Shown here: piece by piece, positions 54,922-63,985 of the stretch | Position numbering within the stretch: position 1 is the first letter of the stretch | Layout of the letters: every line of letters begins with the position of its first letter | Assembly (NCBI GenBank): GCA_026991885.1 | Contig: JALXAQ010000253.1 | Span: forward strand, 32,172 to 96,171 | Reading direction: 5' to 3' | Source of the DNA: Thiotrichaceae bacterium | GTDB taxonomy: Bacteria > Pseudomonadota > Gammaproteobacteria > Beggiatoales > Beggiatoaceae | Length of the DNA: 64,000 bases | Notes under the pieces: model-generated | What the model was told of the DNA's origin: nothing | What the model saw: only the letters and a program-made list of their open reading frames with translations | The model's database searches: none | Program-made: the position numbers and the translations under genes

Positions 54922-56052
54922 ATGAAAATAATATTATTCGCCAACACAGATTGGTATCTTTATAACTTTCGTTTACCCTTAGCGAAATACCTGAGAGAAA
55001 AGGGCTTAGAAGTTATTTTAGTCTCCCCACCAGGGAGCTATGGTCCTAAACTTGAAGAAAATGGCTTCCGTTGGATTTCGGTGCCCATGGAGCGTCGTAG
55101 TTTGAATCCTTGGAAGGAATTTAAGCTATTGCGCCACCTTAAAAAACTTTATGCCAAAGAAAAACCAGATTTAGTCCATCATTTTACTATAAAGAATGTG
55201 GTTTATGGTTCTCTGGCGGCTCGTATGGCTGGCATTAAGCCACGGGTCAATGCCGTCACGGGCTTAGGTCATATATTTACCAGCAATGGCTGGCTGGCTC
55301 GCTTGATCCGCCCTATTGTCAGCCGTCTGCTTCGTGTCGCATTACAGGGAGATAAAAGTCTTCTAATTCTACAAAATCCTGATGATTACCAAGCTTTCGT
55401 TAAGGCCGGTTTAGTCTTACCTAAAAACAGTCGGCTGATCCGTGGTTCGGGGGTTGATACTGAGCGATTTAAACCAAGTTCTCAAAAGAGGCAAGGCGTA
55501 TTTCGAGTCCTTTTAGCCACCCGTTTGCTATGGGAAAAAGGTGTTGGCGAGTATGTCGAGGCGGCAAAAAATTTGAAAAGCCATAACCAAGCTATCGAAT
55601 TTCTGTTGGCAGGCTCTCCTGATCCCGGAAATCCAGCATCGGTGCCACCGGCGAAAATTGAGGCGTGGGCGCGTGAGGGCATTATTACTGCTTTAGGTCA
55701 TCTGGATAAGATGGAAGATATTTTAAATGAGGTAGATTTGGTCGTTTTACCCAGTTATCGGGAGGGGCTTCCTCGCATTCTTTTGGAAGCGGCGGCCTAT
55801 GGTTTGCCTATTGTGACAACTGACGCGCCCGGTTGCCGTGAAATCGTGGCGGATGATGTGAATGGTTTTTTGGTACCTTGCAAGGATTCCGCTGCATTGG
55901 CAACTGCTATTCAACGCATTTTGGATAATCCTGAAGAACGAGCGCGTATGGGGGCTGCAAGCCGTTCTAAGGTTTTAGCGGAATTTGATCAGAAAATCGT
56001 TTTGAGAGAGACTTTTGATGTTTATAGGGAGTTGTTGGATTTGCCTGAATGA
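54922..56052 (+). CDS. Glycosyltransferase, GT4 (PglA/WbpJ-like)
   Basis: A 376-aa GT4 protein. It starts MKIILFANTDWYLYNFRLPL, the pattern seen in PglA-type transferases that add an N-acetylhexosamine to undecaprenyl-linked sugar. VHHFTIKNVVYGSLAARMAG and NAVTGLGHIFTSNG follow, and the donor domain has LLATRLLWEKGVGEYVEAAK and LPSYREGLPRILLEAAAYGL. ATG at 54922 is the family start; an in-frame ATG at 54865 would add an unusual basic leader. It is the last gene of the island and is closed by a terminator. Confidence 0.9.
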   Translation: MKIILFANTDWYLYNFRLPLAKYLREKGLEVILVSPPGSYGPKLEENGFRWISVPMERRSLNPWKEFKLLRHLKKLYAKEKPDLVHHFTIKNVVYGSLAARMAGIKPRVNAVTGLGHIFTSNGWLARLIRPIVSRLLRVALQGDKSLLILQNPDDYQAFVKAGLVLPKNSRLIRGSGVDTERFKPSSQKRQGVFRVLLATRLLWEKGVGEYVEAAKNLKSHNQAIEFLLAGSPDPGNPASVPPAKIEAWAREGIITALGHLDKMEDILNEVDLVVLPSYREGLPRILLEAAAYGLPIVTTDAPGCREIVADDVNGFLVPCKDSAALATAIQRILDNPEERARMGAASRSKVLAEFDQKIVLRETFDVYRELLDLPE

Positions 56053-56083
56053 ACGCTTAGAACGCTGCCCAAAGTCATCTATT

Positions 56084-56120
56084 AAAAAACCCCGTTTTTT
56101 GAAAAAAAACGGGGTTTTTT
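56084..56120. terminator. Bidirectional intrinsic terminator
   Basis: AAAAAACCCCGTTTTTT pairs with AAAAAACGGGGTTTTTT around a short loop, with T-rich tails on both strands. It ends the polysaccharide operon on the plus strand and can also stop the aroKB transcripts arriving on the minus strand. Confidence 0.9.
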
Positions 56121-56143
56121 GTTGCAAGGTACGGCTCTTAGCC

Positions 56144-57211
56144 TTACTTTAGCGACTGCCTTAATAATTGTGGATCATATTGATCAGTGATGATCGCTTT
56201 TCCTATCCCCTCTAATAGCACTAAACGCAGTTTACCTGCTTGGACTTTTTTATCGACTTGCATCAATTCTAACATCCGATCAATCGTAAAACCTTTAGGA
56301 ATACGGGTTGGCAAAAGCATTTTTTCTATGAGTCTCTTGATACGTGTCACATCCGTCTCGCTCATCCAACCCAATCGCGCCGAAAATTGTGCCGCCAAAC
56401 ACATACCAATGGCTACCCCTTCGCCGTGTAAATACACACCGTAGCCTAAGCCCGTTTCAATCGCATGTCCAAAAGTATGACCTAAATTGAGCAGAGCACG
56501 TTGTCCGCTTTCACGCTCATCTTTTGCTACAATATTCGCCTTGTCTTGACAAGAACGGGCTATCGCAAAACTTAAGGCTGAAAAATCGCGTGCTAACAAT
56601 GCCTGGGCATGACTTTCCAGCCACTCAAAAAATTCTAAGTCATTGATTAATCCGTATTTAATAACCTCAGCCAATCCGGCACTCAATTGTCTATCGTCTA
56701 AGGTTTGCAAAGTCTTGGTGTCTATGACGACACAAAGGGGCTGATGAAAGGCACCTATCATATTTTTACCCAGTGGATGATTGACACCTGTTTTGCCGCC
56801 GACGGAGGAATCAACTTGGGCGAGTAAAGTCGTCGGAATTTGGATAAATGGCACGCCCCGCTGATAACAAGCGGCTGCAAATCCGGTCATATCTCCTACC
56901 ACGCCCCCGCCTAAGGCAACTAAGGTGGTTTGACGGTCAAAACGCTGGCTGAGTAGCGTATCAAAAATATTGTTCAACACCTCTAGCTTTTTGTATTCTT
57001 CTCCATCGGGTAAAATGACTTCGCTCGTTTTAAAATTCGCAAAAGCAGTCAATGTTTTTTCCAGATATAAAGGTGCTACCGTTTCATTAGTCACGATCAG
57101 CACTTGCTGGCCTTTGACGTATGGAGTGGTTAATGCCGTTTGCCCCAATAAGTGCTCACCTATATAAATAGGATAACTACGCGCACCTAAATCAACTCGT
57201 AATTTTTTCAT
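56144..57211 (-). CDS. aroB: 3-Dehydroquinate synthase
   Basis: Second enzyme of the shikimate pathway, NAD- and zinc-dependent cyclisation of DAHP. The 355-aa protein has [40 protein letters not shown], and the zinc ligands in [26 protein letters not shown] and HGEGVAIGM. It overlaps aroK by 20 bases, the usual aroK-aroB operon. The DAHP synthase at 18829 is at a separate locus. Confidence 0.96.
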   Translation of the reverse strand: MKKLRVDLGARSYPIYIGEHLLGQTALTTPYVKGQQVLIVTNETVAPLYLEKTLTAFANFKTSEVILPDGEEYKKLEVLNNIFDTLLSQRFDRQTTLVALGGGVVGDMTGFAAACYQRGVPFIQIPTTLLAQVDSSVGGKTGVNHPLGKNMIGAFHQPLCVVIDTKTLQTLDDRQLSAGLAEVIKYGLINDLEFFEWLESHAQALLARDFSALSFAIARSCQDKANIVAKDERESGQRALLNLGHTFGHAIETGLGYGVYLHGEGVAIGMCLAAQFSARLGWMSETDVTRIKRLIEKMLLPTRIPKGFTIDRMLELMQVDKKVQAGKLRLVLLEGIGKAIITDQYDPQLLRQSLK

Positions 57212-57734
57212 GTTGCTCGATTTTTTGTAGATGTTTGATAACGGCTTTCACCACTTGGCGTATGTTACGCCGTCCCGTTTCAATTGTCACATCTGCCACT
57301 TGACGGTACAGCGGATGCCGTTCCTTGAACAGCGTTTCTAACTTTTCACGGCGATCTGAGGTTTGCAACAAGGGGCGATGATGGCTATGAGCCGTGCGCT
57401 CCAATAAATGCTCTACTGAGGCGTGCAAATAAATAACATAGCCACGACTTTGTAGTAGCTCACGATTGCTGGCACTCAAAACGACACCGCCCCCTGTGGA
57501 CAGGATGATATTTTCAAGTGCCGTCAATTCAGCAATCATGGCTCGCTCGCGCTTGCGAAATCCGGCTTCGCCTTCATATTCAAAAATCCAAGGGATTGTC
57601 ACGCCCGTCTGTTTTTCAATCTCATGATCACTATCTATAAGGGTCAAATTCAATCTCTCGGCTAAATGATGAGCGATAGTGGTTTTGCCTACGCCCATGG
57701 GACCCACTAAAAAAATATTTGTTAAACGGCTCAT
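57192..57734 (-). CDS. aroK: Shikimate kinase
   Basis: Phosphorylates shikimate at O3. The 180-aa protein has Walker A GPMGVGKT at 11-18, the [11 protein letters not shown] shikimate-binding region with the conserved Asp pair, and [18 protein letters not shown]. The lid segment [20 protein letters not shown] is also typical. It is the first gene of the aroKB unit. A divergent membrane-protein gene overlaps or abuts its start. Confidence 0.95.
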   Translation of the reverse strand: MSRLTNIFLVGPMGVGKTTIAHHLAERLNLTLIDSDHEIEKQTGVTIPWIFEYEGEAGFRKRERAMIAELTALENIILSTGGGVVLSASNRELLQSRGYVIYLHASVEHLLERTAHSHHRPLLQTSDRREKLETLFKERHPLYRQVADVTIETGRRNIRQVVKAVIKHLQKIEQHEKITS

Positions 57735-57772
57735 ATATCCCTCTTACCAGCCACTCAAATAGAATTTTACAA

Positions 57773-58483
57773 TTGAACGCTCCAATTTGCTCTCAACGCT
57801 CTTTACACGTCGATGCGTGGCGTGGCACGGCTTGTGTTTTAATGATCTTATATCATTTTTGTTATGATCTCAACTATTTACAAATAGTGAGCTTCGATTT
57901 TTATCATAACCCCTTTTGGCTGGGATTGCGTACCTTGATAGTCAGCCTGTTTTTGGGGATTGTTGGTATCAGTTTACACTTAGCAAGCGTTTATGGACTA
58001 CGGGTACAAGCTTTTATCAAGCGACTCGCTATCTTGCTTGGCAGTGCGGCACTCGTAAGTATCGTGAGTTTTTTACTCTTCCACGAACGGTATATTTTTT
58101 TTGGCATTTTACACTTTATTGCAGTAGCCAGTGTACTCGGATTGCTATTTAGGCGTTGCTTTAAGCTTGCCTGTGGCAGTGGCTTTTTAATCATTGGCAT
58201 GACGGTACAGCATCCATTTTTCAATCAAAGCGTTTTACAGTGGATTGGCTTGATGACTTACAAACCGCCCACTGAAGATTATGTGCCATTGTTGCCTTGG
58301 TTTGGTGTTGTTTTGTTAGGCATGAGTTTAGGGAATTATTTACATAATCAAGAGTATATTTATAGGCCCCTACAATCAATTTGGGGACAGCGATTAGCTG
58401 GGATGGGGCGACATAGCTTATTGATTTATCTGCTACATCAACCCCTCTTATTGGGAGGATTATGGCTGTTGCGCGGTTCCTAG
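57773..58483 (+). CDS. DUF1624 membrane protein (heparan-alpha-glucosaminide N-acetyltransferase-like)
   Basis: A polytopic protein of about 236 aa with roughly six or seven helices. LHVDAWRGTACVLMILYHFC near the N-terminus, GILHFIAVASVLGLLF and LLPWFGVVLLGMSLGNYL, then GRHSLLIYLLHQP, are the DUF1624/HGSNAT-type blocks. The family is thought to transfer acyl groups across the membrane. The start is uncertain. TTG 57773 avoids overlap with aroK, while TTG 57719 gives an 18-residue extension running into aroK. Neither has a clear ribosome-binding site. The end overlaps wecA convergently by 24 bases. Confidence 0.8.
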   Translation: MNAPICSQRSLHVDAWRGTACVLMILYHFCYDLNYLQIVSFDFYHNPFWLGLRTLIVSLFLGIVGISLHLASVYGLRVQAFIKRLAILLGSAALVSIVSFLLFHERYIFFGILHFIAVASVLGLLFRRCFKLACGSGFLIIGMTVQHPFFNQSVLQWIGLMTYKPPTEDYVPLLPWFGVVLLGMSLGNYLHNQEYIYRPLQSIWGQRLAGMGRHSLLIYLLHQPLLLGGLWLLRGS

Positions 58484-59518
58484 TGTTTTAAGGTGTCGGC
58501 AAAAAAAGAATACGAGGATAAAGATAGCCATAAACGTCCAAAACATAACAGTTTCTGGTACAAGGAAGTATAAGCCTATCAAGCCAATTAATGCTAAGCA
58601 AATGGCTGAGCCAACCAAGATTACGATAACCTGAGTGACCGTAAAGCCAGCATCTAAGAGTAAATGATGAAGATGCTCCCGATCCGCCTCGAAGGGGGAG
58701 CGACCTTTGAGGATTCTGCGTATGCTTGTCGTACCGGTATCAAGGAGGGGCAACGCAAAAATCCAGAGTGCCGTCACTGGTGTCATGCTACGGTGTTCAC
58801 CTTGAGAAAAGATAATCAAAAACCACACGACGATAAAACCTAAAAACATGCTGCCAGCATCTCCCATAAAGACTTTTGCCTTTGGCTGTCCAGGATAGCG
58901 CAAATTAAATCTCAGAAAAGCCAGTACGCTAGCTATTAATAATAATAAGATCATAAAGAGTTGCTCTAACCCCCCCATCCAAGAGATAAAGGCTAAGCTG
59001 GAGAGCGTAACCAGTGTTAATCCACCCGCTAAACCGTCTACACCATCGACCATATTGATAGCATTAATTGCCATAATAACCGCCAAAATTGTTAGCGGCC
59101 ATCCAAAAAAGAGTCCTAATTCAAGATCACCTGAAGTCCAGCCAATCGTGCCCAAGTTGTGAAGTACCGCACCATCTTCTACAATTATCATGAGTGCGAC
59201 TAACATTTGTGCCAAAAACCGTGTGCCAGGGGGTAAATCCTGAAAATCATCCAAAACGCCTACGATCATTAAAATGGCGGCACCGGCAATTAGGCTCCGT
59301 AGTCCTGACAGTGATTGATCTAAAAACAATAGAGCTAACATAAAACCACAAAACATCGCAAGACCACCAATCAGCGGTATTTTTCCCTCATGATGTTTAC
59401 GCTCGTCATCAGGATGATCCACGAGATTAATACGCAATGCCAAGGGTTTCAATTCATGCAAAAGAATTATGGTAATTGAAAAAGCTATTATCAAACTCGT
59501 TAAGTTGTTCATATTCAT
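58460..59518 (-). CDS. wecA: Undecaprenyl-phosphate N-acetylglucosaminyl 1-phosphate transferase-like
   Basis: A 352-aa polytopic member of the MraY/WecA family that starts lipid-linked glycan assembly by moving a sugar-1-phosphate to undecaprenyl phosphate. VDHPDDERKHHEGKIPLIGG at about 34-53, the AINMVDGVDGLAGG motif with its Asp residues, and FMGDAGSMFLGF are diagnostic. REHLHHLLLDAGF is the C-terminal HxHH-like motif that separates WecA from MraY. It could prime the repeat unit made by the island that ends 2.4 kb away. Its start is 180 bases from the divergent porin gene. Confidence 0.92.
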   Translation of the reverse strand: MNMNNLTSLIIAFSITIILLHELKPLALRINLVDHPDDERKHHEGKIPLIGGLAMFCGFMLALLFLDQSLSGLRSLIAGAAILMIVGVLDDFQDLPPGTRFLAQMLVALMIIVEDGAVLHNLGTIGWTSGDLELGLFFGWPLTILAVIMAINAINMVDGVDGLAGGLTLVTLSSLAFISWMGGLEQLFMILLLLIASVLAFLRFNLRYPGQPKAKVFMGDAGSMFLGFIVVWFLIIFSQGEHRSMTPVTALWIFALPLLDTGTTSIRRILKGRSPFEADREHLHHLLLDAGFTVTQVIVILVGSAICLALIGLIGLYFLVPETVMFWTFMAIFILVFFFCRHLKTLGTAQQP

Positions 59519-59661
59519 GACATAAAAAAATTTTTTTGTTTAATGAAGGGGTAGAGGATAAATGTTTATAAATTATATAGCATAAGGTTTGGCTATAATA
59601 AATAAAATAATAAAATAGCTTTAGCCTATTGAACATTGTTCAAATTTCATGTATGCATTTT

Positions 59662-59684
59662 GGAGTCCAAGATTTATCTTGGGC
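59662..59684. repeat. Dispersed palindrome copy in the porin leader
   Basis: A TCCAAGATTTATCTTGGG copy (one mismatch in the right arm) whose end lies 13 bases before the porin ATG. It would form a hairpin in the mRNA leader just upstream of the ribosome-binding sequence GGAAAAG and could affect translation. Confidence 0.8.
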
Positions 59685-59697
59685 ATGGAAAAGTTCT

Positions 59698-60813
59698 ATG
59701 AATAAAAAGATACTTACAATTGCAGTAGCGATGGCAATGCCAATGGCAACCCAGGCTGAAATCAGTATATCAGATAATATTAGTATCACAGCTACAATCC
59801 AAGCAGAAGTTGTCACTTGGGAAGTGGCAAATGGGAATGCGCTGGCAGAAAGAGTCAGTTTTCAGCCCACACAATTTGAAGATATGGATCGTCAAACACT
59901 CACCAAGGATTATTGGGGTAGCGTACTTAATGAAGGACCTAATCACATACAATTTGATTTTGATGAAAAACTGGGTGATGGTTTGATGGCAGAGGCGCGT
60001 TATGTCGCTGCTTTCAGCACAGTGGGCAATTTTTTATCTAGCCCCATTGGTCAAGAGGCTTGGTTGGGCTTCAAAACCAATGCTGGTTTCCACATTCGTT
60101 ATGGGACACTGACTGGAGTTTACAAGTCATCTCATAAGTCGATTGATCCGTGGGCTTTCACTTCTCTGCAATCTCGTGGTACGGGAGGGGGCATGTCTGG
60201 CGATCATTACATCAGAGTGAGCAAGTCCGATAACACCATTATCACGGACGAGAGCACAAATGGTCTAGGATTGACCAATGAAGGCTGGATAGAAGGTGCG
60301 TTTGAAGTGGGGATCAAATCAAGCGGATTTTCAGCTAGAGTACAGGGCGTTGTTGACGATGCCTCTGAAATGGATCGTGCTGGACTTGTTGAACTGAGAT
60401 TTACTGTCCCTCATTTTGGCGTTTGGCTTGCTGGCTCTTTTGCTGATATTGAGGTAAAAGAGGTGAATCGCACTAATTGGAAGATTGGTGGTTTTTACCA
60501 TTTTAAAAAGCTGACATTCGCTTTACAGTATGAGGATGCCGAAATCGGGACACTTGACAATAACCCAGAAGGGGGATCGTATATTCTTGGTTCTCTTGAT
60601 TTTACAAAAAATAATGTCACTCTCGCGGGCTGGGTTGCTGGCTACCGTTCTGAGGACAGGATGTTAGATGAAGATGCTTTAAGCTGGGCTATTGGTGCCA
60701 AGTACCACTTTAGCAAGCGTACCCAAATTTATGGGGGTTATCGTGAAACTAATAGCGATAATGATTTCCGCGATGAAAATGTAGCGACTTTTGGTATCAG
60801 ACACGTATTTTAA
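59698..60813 (+). CDS. Outer-membrane porin-like beta-barrel protein
   Basis: A 371-aa exported protein. The signal peptide is MNKKILTIAVAMAMPMATQA. The mature chain alternates short beta strands typical of Gram-negative porins. It ends GGYRETNSDN...ATFGIRHVF, with the C-terminal Phe that guides BAM-mediated insertion. SLQSRGTGGGMSG may be part of the constriction loop. The specificity is unknown. The ATG at 59698 is preferred over an earlier in-frame ATG because it opens into the signal peptide. The 5' leader carries a dispersed palindrome. Confidence 0.85.
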   Translation: MNKKILTIAVAMAMPMATQAEISISDNISITATIQAEVVTWEVANGNALAERVSFQPTQFEDMDRQTLTKDYWGSVLNEGPNHIQFDFDEKLGDGLMAEARYVAAFSTVGNFLSSPIGQEAWLGFKTNAGFHIRYGTLTGVYKSSHKSIDPWAFTSLQSRGTGGGMSGDHYIRVSKSDNTIITDESTNGLGLTNEGWIEGAFEVGIKSSGFSARVQGVVDDASEMDRAGLVELRFTVPHFGVWLAGSFADIEVKEVNRTNWKIGGFYHFKKLTFALQYEDAEIGTLDNNPEGGSYILGSLDFTKNNVTLAGWVAGYRSEDRMLDEDALSWAIGAKYHFSKRTQIYGGYRETNSDNDFRDENVATFGIRHVF

Positions 60814-60823
60814 GGCATTATTC

Positions 60824-60867
60824 AAAAAAAAAAAAAAAAAAACCCTATTTCTTTTAAGAAATAGGAT
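60824..60867 (-). terminator. Intrinsic terminator of hemH
   Basis: On the minus strand CCTATTTCTT pairs with AAGAAATAGG and is followed by a run of about 19 T residues (the A-run at 60824-60842 on the plus strand). It lies 36 bases beyond the hemH stop. It also sits at the end of the porin gene on the other strand. Confidence 0.85.
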
Positions 60868-60870
60868 TTC

Positions 60871-60895
60871 GCCCAAGATAAATCTGGCCGACTCC
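60871..60895. repeat. Diverged dispersed palindrome
   Basis: GCCCAAGATAAATCTGGCC then GACTCC, a degraded reverse copy of the TCCAAGATTTATCTTGGA family, between the hemH stop and its terminator. Confidence 0.6.
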
Positions 60896-60902
60896 AATAT
60901 CG

Positions 60903-61949
60903 CTATTTAGGCGCACCAATTTGACAGCCTGACCAACCTTGTGTATGTTGTATCACCAAATCCAACAAAGCTTGGATGTGTTCAACATTATCATTCAACG
61001 CGGGCATATAATGAAATGCTTTGCCCCCCGCCTCTAAAAATATTTGACGGTTTTCTTGATTAATTTCCTCTAAAGTTTCTAAACAATCGGCGGCGAAACC
61101 AGGGCATATAACATCGACTCGTTTGAGCCCAGCCTTGCCCAACGCGGTTAAGGTATGATCAGCATAAGGTTTGAGCCATTCCTCCCGCCCAAATCGTGAT
61201 TGAAACACCACTTGCCATTTTTCTTCTTTTAAATCAAGTTGAGTCGCCACCAATCGCGCTGTTTTGTGACATTCACAATGGTAAGGATCACCAGCGAGAA
61301 AAAAGCGTTTGGGAATACCATGAAATGAAAACAATAACTTATCGGGTGTCCCCTCTTTGCTCCAATAATTTTTAATCTGCTCCGCTAAGGCACGAATATA
61401 AGCGGGCTGATCATGGTAATGCGAGATAAAACGTACATCGGGCACCCAACGCCAGCGTTTCAACACATCCGCAACCGCATCAAAACTCGAGCCCGTTGCG
61501 GCGCCTGAATATTGTGGATACAAGGGCAATATCAAAATTCGTCGCGCATTCGCTTGGCGTAGTTGTTCTAAGCCGGCAGCTATCGAAGGATTACCGTAGC
61601 GCATAGCTAAAGCAACCCTCATGGGGCCAACAAAATGTGCGTCTACCACTTTTTGAAGTGCTTGTGACTGTGCTTGGCTAATCGTTAATAAAGGCGAACC
61701 AGCTTCCGTCCAAATTTTTTGATAACTGAGTGCCGAACGGCGTGGACGAATACGCAAAATGATGCCATGTAAAATAAACCACCATAACCAGCGTGGCATT
61801 TCTGTCACTCTTGGATCAGCGAGAAATTCACCCAAATAGCGGCGTAAGGCAGCGGGTGTTGGGGCATCGGGTGTGCCTAAGTTGATTAATAAAATGCCTG
61901 TTGTTGCTAGGCTTTCGTGAGAATAGGATGAAGTATTATAAATGCTCAT
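60903..61949 (-). CDS. hemH: Ferrochelatase
   Basis: Inserts ferrous iron into protoporphyrin IX, the last step of haem synthesis. The 348-aa protein shows GILLINLGTPDAPTPAALRR near the N-terminus, the FSFHGIPKRFFLAGDPY segment with the catalytic His, and VVFQSRFGREEWLKPYADHT with the conserved Glu residue. PGFAADCLETLEEI follows. No other haem gene is adjacent. Start at 61949 is followed on the same strand by leuC upstream, but a repeat element lies between them. Confidence 0.95.
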   Translation of the reverse strand: MSIYNTSSYSHESLATTGILLINLGTPDAPTPAALRRYLGEFLADPRVTEMPRWLWWFILHGIILRIRPRRSALSYQKIWTEAGSPLLTISQAQSQALQKVVDAHFVGPMRVALAMRYGNPSIAAGLEQLRQANARRILILPLYPQYSGAATGSSFDAVADVLKRWRWVPDVRFISHYHDQPAYIRALAEQIKNYWSKEGTPDKLLFSFHGIPKRFFLAGDPYHCECHKTARLVATQLDLKEEKWQVVFQSRFGREEWLKPYADHTLTALGKAGLKRVDVICPGFAADCLETLEEINQENRQIFLEAGGKAFHYMPALNDNVEHIQALLDLVIQHTQGWSGCQIGAPK

Positions 61950-61979
61950 AGGTGTTCATTATTTTAGAACTTACGCACT

Positions 61980-62113
61980 GAGTACAACAGATTAACGAAA
62001 TAAACGGATAAAATATAATAAATTCATATTGTTAATATTAATTATTATGGTTTTAAAATCCGTTTATTCCGCTAAACGAAGTAACGGAGCGAAGCGGAGT
62101 AATCCGTTGTACT
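61980..62113. repeat. Inverted-repeat element, copy of the 37457-37563 element
   Basis: The left arm GAGTACAACAGATTAACGAA (from 61980) pairs with a right arm split into 62057-62074 and 62101-62113 by a 26-base insertion (AACGAAGTAACGGAGCGAAG...). The left flank ACTTACGCACT is also shared with the copy at 37447. Non-coding; it lies between hemH and leuC. Confidence 0.78.
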
Positions 62114-62120
62114 AGACTAT

Positions 62121-63536
62121 TCAAGAAAAATCACGCACATCAACAAAATGCCCCGCAATCGCCGCCGCCGCCGCCATCGCCGGACTAACTAAATGAGTAC
62201 GCCCCCCCTGTCCTTGACGACCTTCAAAATTACGATTAGAGGTAGACGCGCAACGTTCACCCGGCGCTAAGCGATCAGCATTCATAGCGAGACACATAGA
62301 ACAGCCCGGCGCTCGCCACTCAAATCCCGCCTCAGAAAAAATTTTGTCCAAACCTTCCTGCTCCGCTTGTACTTTAACCAAGCCTGAACCCGGCACCACC
62401 AAAGCCTGTTTAATATTGGCCGCGATTTTGCGATTTTTAACGACATCAGCCGCAGCCCGTAAATCTTCAATACGCGAATTAGTACACGAACCGATAAAAA
62501 TTTTATCAACACTAATCTCACTAATAGGCGTACCCGCCTCTAAATTCATATACATTAAAGCGCGGCGCATACCTTCAGCTTTAGTCGCATCATTGACATC
62601 ATCAGGATTAGGCACCACCGCATCAATTGGCACAACCATTTCTGGCGACGTACCATAAGTCACTTGTGGTTTAATGCCAGTCGCATCAATATGCACCACA
62701 CGATCAAACTGAGCATCCGCATCACTATATAAATCGCGCCAAGCGACGGATGCTTGTCGCCACAAATCCTCACGCGGCGCATTGGCTCGCCCACGCACAT
62801 ATTCAATAGTTTTATCATCCACCGCAATTATCCCCGCCCGTGCGCCGGCTTCAATAGCCATATTACAAACAGTCATGCGACCTTCCATTGATAAAGCCAC
62901 AATCCCAGCGCCCCCAAACTCAATCGCATAGCCCGTACCACCCGCCGTGCCTATCTCACCAATAATATAAAGAACAACATCTTTAGCCGTAACACCAACG
63001 CCAATTTCACCCTCAACACTGACCAACATATTTTTAGATTTTTTCTGCACCAAACATTGAGTGGCTAAGACTTGCTCCACTTGAGAGGTGCCAATCCCAA
63101 AGGCTAAAGCACCAAAAGCACCATGCGTTGAAGTATGCGAATCCCCACAGACAATAGTCATACCGGGTAAAGTTGCGCCTTGCTCAGGACCAATCACATG
63201 TACAATACCTTGGCGGGGATCATTCATGCTAAATTCCCTGATACCATAATCCTGACAATTTTGATTTAAGGTTTCAACCTGTAAACGTGACACCGGATCA
63301 ACAATATCTGCTACTCCCCCATCACGGGCAGTTGTCGGTACATTATGATCAGGCACAGCAAAATTTGCAGAAACGCGCCATGGCTGACGATTGGCTAAAC
63401 GCAAACCCTCAAAGGCTTGAGGAGAAGTCACTTCGTGAATGAGATGAAAATCAATATAAAGTAAGGCGCTATCATCTTTCTCAGCCCGCACAACATGGGC
63501 ATCCCATAATTTGTCATATAAAGTTTTTGCAGACAT
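62121..63536 (-). CDS. leuC: 3-Isopropylmalate dehydratase large subunit
   Basis: Large subunit of isopropylmalate isomerase in leucine synthesis; it binds a [4Fe-4S] cluster. The three ligands are visible as Cys351 in [12 protein letters not shown] and Cys412 and Cys415 in [29 protein letters not shown] and the C-terminal [20 protein letters not shown] are diagnostic. Length of 471 aa is normal. leuD, which normally follows, is not adjacent: the next gene on this strand is hemH. The ATG is preceded by a 33-bp inverted repeat that includes dispersed palindromes. Confidence 0.97.
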   Translation of the reverse strand: MSAKTLYDKLWDAHVVRAEKDDSALLYIDFHLIHEVTSPQAFEGLRLANRQPWRVSANFAVPDHNVPTTARDGGVADIVDPVSRLQVETLNQNCQDYGIREFSMNDPRQGIVHVIGPEQGATLPGMTIVCGDSHTSTHGAFGALAFGIGTSQVEQVLATQCLVQKKSKNMLVSVEGEIGVGVTAKDVVLYIIGEIGTAGGTGYAIEFGGAGIVALSMEGRMTVCNMAIEAGARAGIIAVDDKTIEYVRGRANAPREDLWRQASVAWRDLYSDADAQFDRVVHIDATGIKPQVTYGTSPEMVVPIDAVVPNPDDVNDATKAEGMRRALMYMNLEAGTPISEISVDKIFIGSCTNSRIEDLRAAADVVKNRKIAANIKQALVVPGSGLVKVQAEQEGLDKIFSEAGFEWRAPGCSMCLAMNADRLAPGERCASTSNRNFEGRQGQGGRTHLVSPAMAAAAAIAGHFVDVRDFS

Positions 63537-63581
63537 AGTTTTATCAAAATTTTTATAATGCTATTAATGTAATTTAACTCG

Positions 63582-63678
63582 AAAAACAAACTTTTTTTTG
63601 TCCAAGATAAATCTTTAGTACAATCCGACAACTTTTAGGAGTCCAAGATTTATCTTGGACAAAAAAAAGTTTGTTTTT
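63582..63678. repeat. Perfect 33-bp inverted repeat built from dispersed palindromes
   Basis: The left arm 63582-63614 is the exact reverse complement of 63646-63678 with a 31-base spacer. The right part contains a full copy of the TCCAAGATTTATCTTGGA family (63638-63660). It lies between the divergent leuC gene and the tRNA-Ser promoter. Confidence 0.92.
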
Positions 63679-63699
63679 TTTTTGCAAGCTGTGTATAAT
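63671..63699 (+). promoter_or_regulatory. Promoter of tRNA-Ser and tRNA-Arg
   Basis: A -35-like TTGTTT at 63671-63676, a 17-base spacer and a perfect TATAAT at 63694-63699, 30 bases before the tRNA-Ser 5' end. The A-tract and palindrome upstream are placed as in the tRNA-Ala promoter at 12630-12690. Confidence 0.7.
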
Positions 63700-63729
63700 C
63701 CCTCACCATTAAATATTGCACCAAAAATC

Positions 63730-63819
63730 GGAGAGATGGCCGAGTGGCTGAAGGCGCTCCCCTGCTAAGGGAGTATAGGTTGACCCCTATCGAGGGTTCG
63801 AATCCCTCTCTCTCCGCCA
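63730..63819 (+). tRNA. tRNA-Ser (anticodon GCT)
   Basis: 90 bases with acceptor stem GGAGAGA/TCTCTCC, anticodon stem CTCCC/GGGAG and loop CTGCTAA, giving GCT for AGC/AGT codons. The long class II variable arm (TATAGGTTGACCCCTATC), the T loop TTCGAAT and an encoded CCA fit tRNA-Ser. Confidence 0.95.
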
Positions 63820-63838
63820 CGAAATGAAATAAAATAAT

Positions 63839-63916
63839 GCGCCCGTAGCTCAGTTGGATTAGAGTACCTGGCTACGAACCAGGCGGTCGGGAGTTCGAAT
63901 CTCTCCGGGCGCGCCA
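63839..63916 (+). tRNA. tRNA-Arg (anticodon ACG)
   Basis: 78 bases with acceptor stem GCGCCCG/CGGGCGC, anticodon stem CCTGG/CCAGG and loop CTACGAA, giving ACG (inosine at the wobble position expected) for CGN codons. Encoded CCA. It follows tRNA-Ser after 19 bases and shares its promoter and terminator. Confidence 0.95.
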
Positions 63917-63948
63917 ATATCCCAACGCGAGAATATCGCGCCTTTAAA

Positions 63949-63985
63949 AAAGCTGGCACCTCCTAGAGATGCCAGCTTTCTTTTA
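63949..63985 (+). terminator. Intrinsic terminator of the tRNA-Ser/tRNA-Arg unit
   Basis: AAAGCTGGCA (63949-63958) pairs with TGCCAGCTTT (63970-63979) around an 11-base loop, followed by CTTTT. It lies 32 bases after the tRNA-Arg 3' end. Confidence 0.88.

Noticed and set aside
63765..63959. Minus-strand frame across the tRNA-Ser and tRNA-Arg genes (reads ...RPERFELPTAWF...)
   Set aside because: It is the well-known spurious antisense translation of tRNA genes, and both tRNAs fold well on the plus strand.
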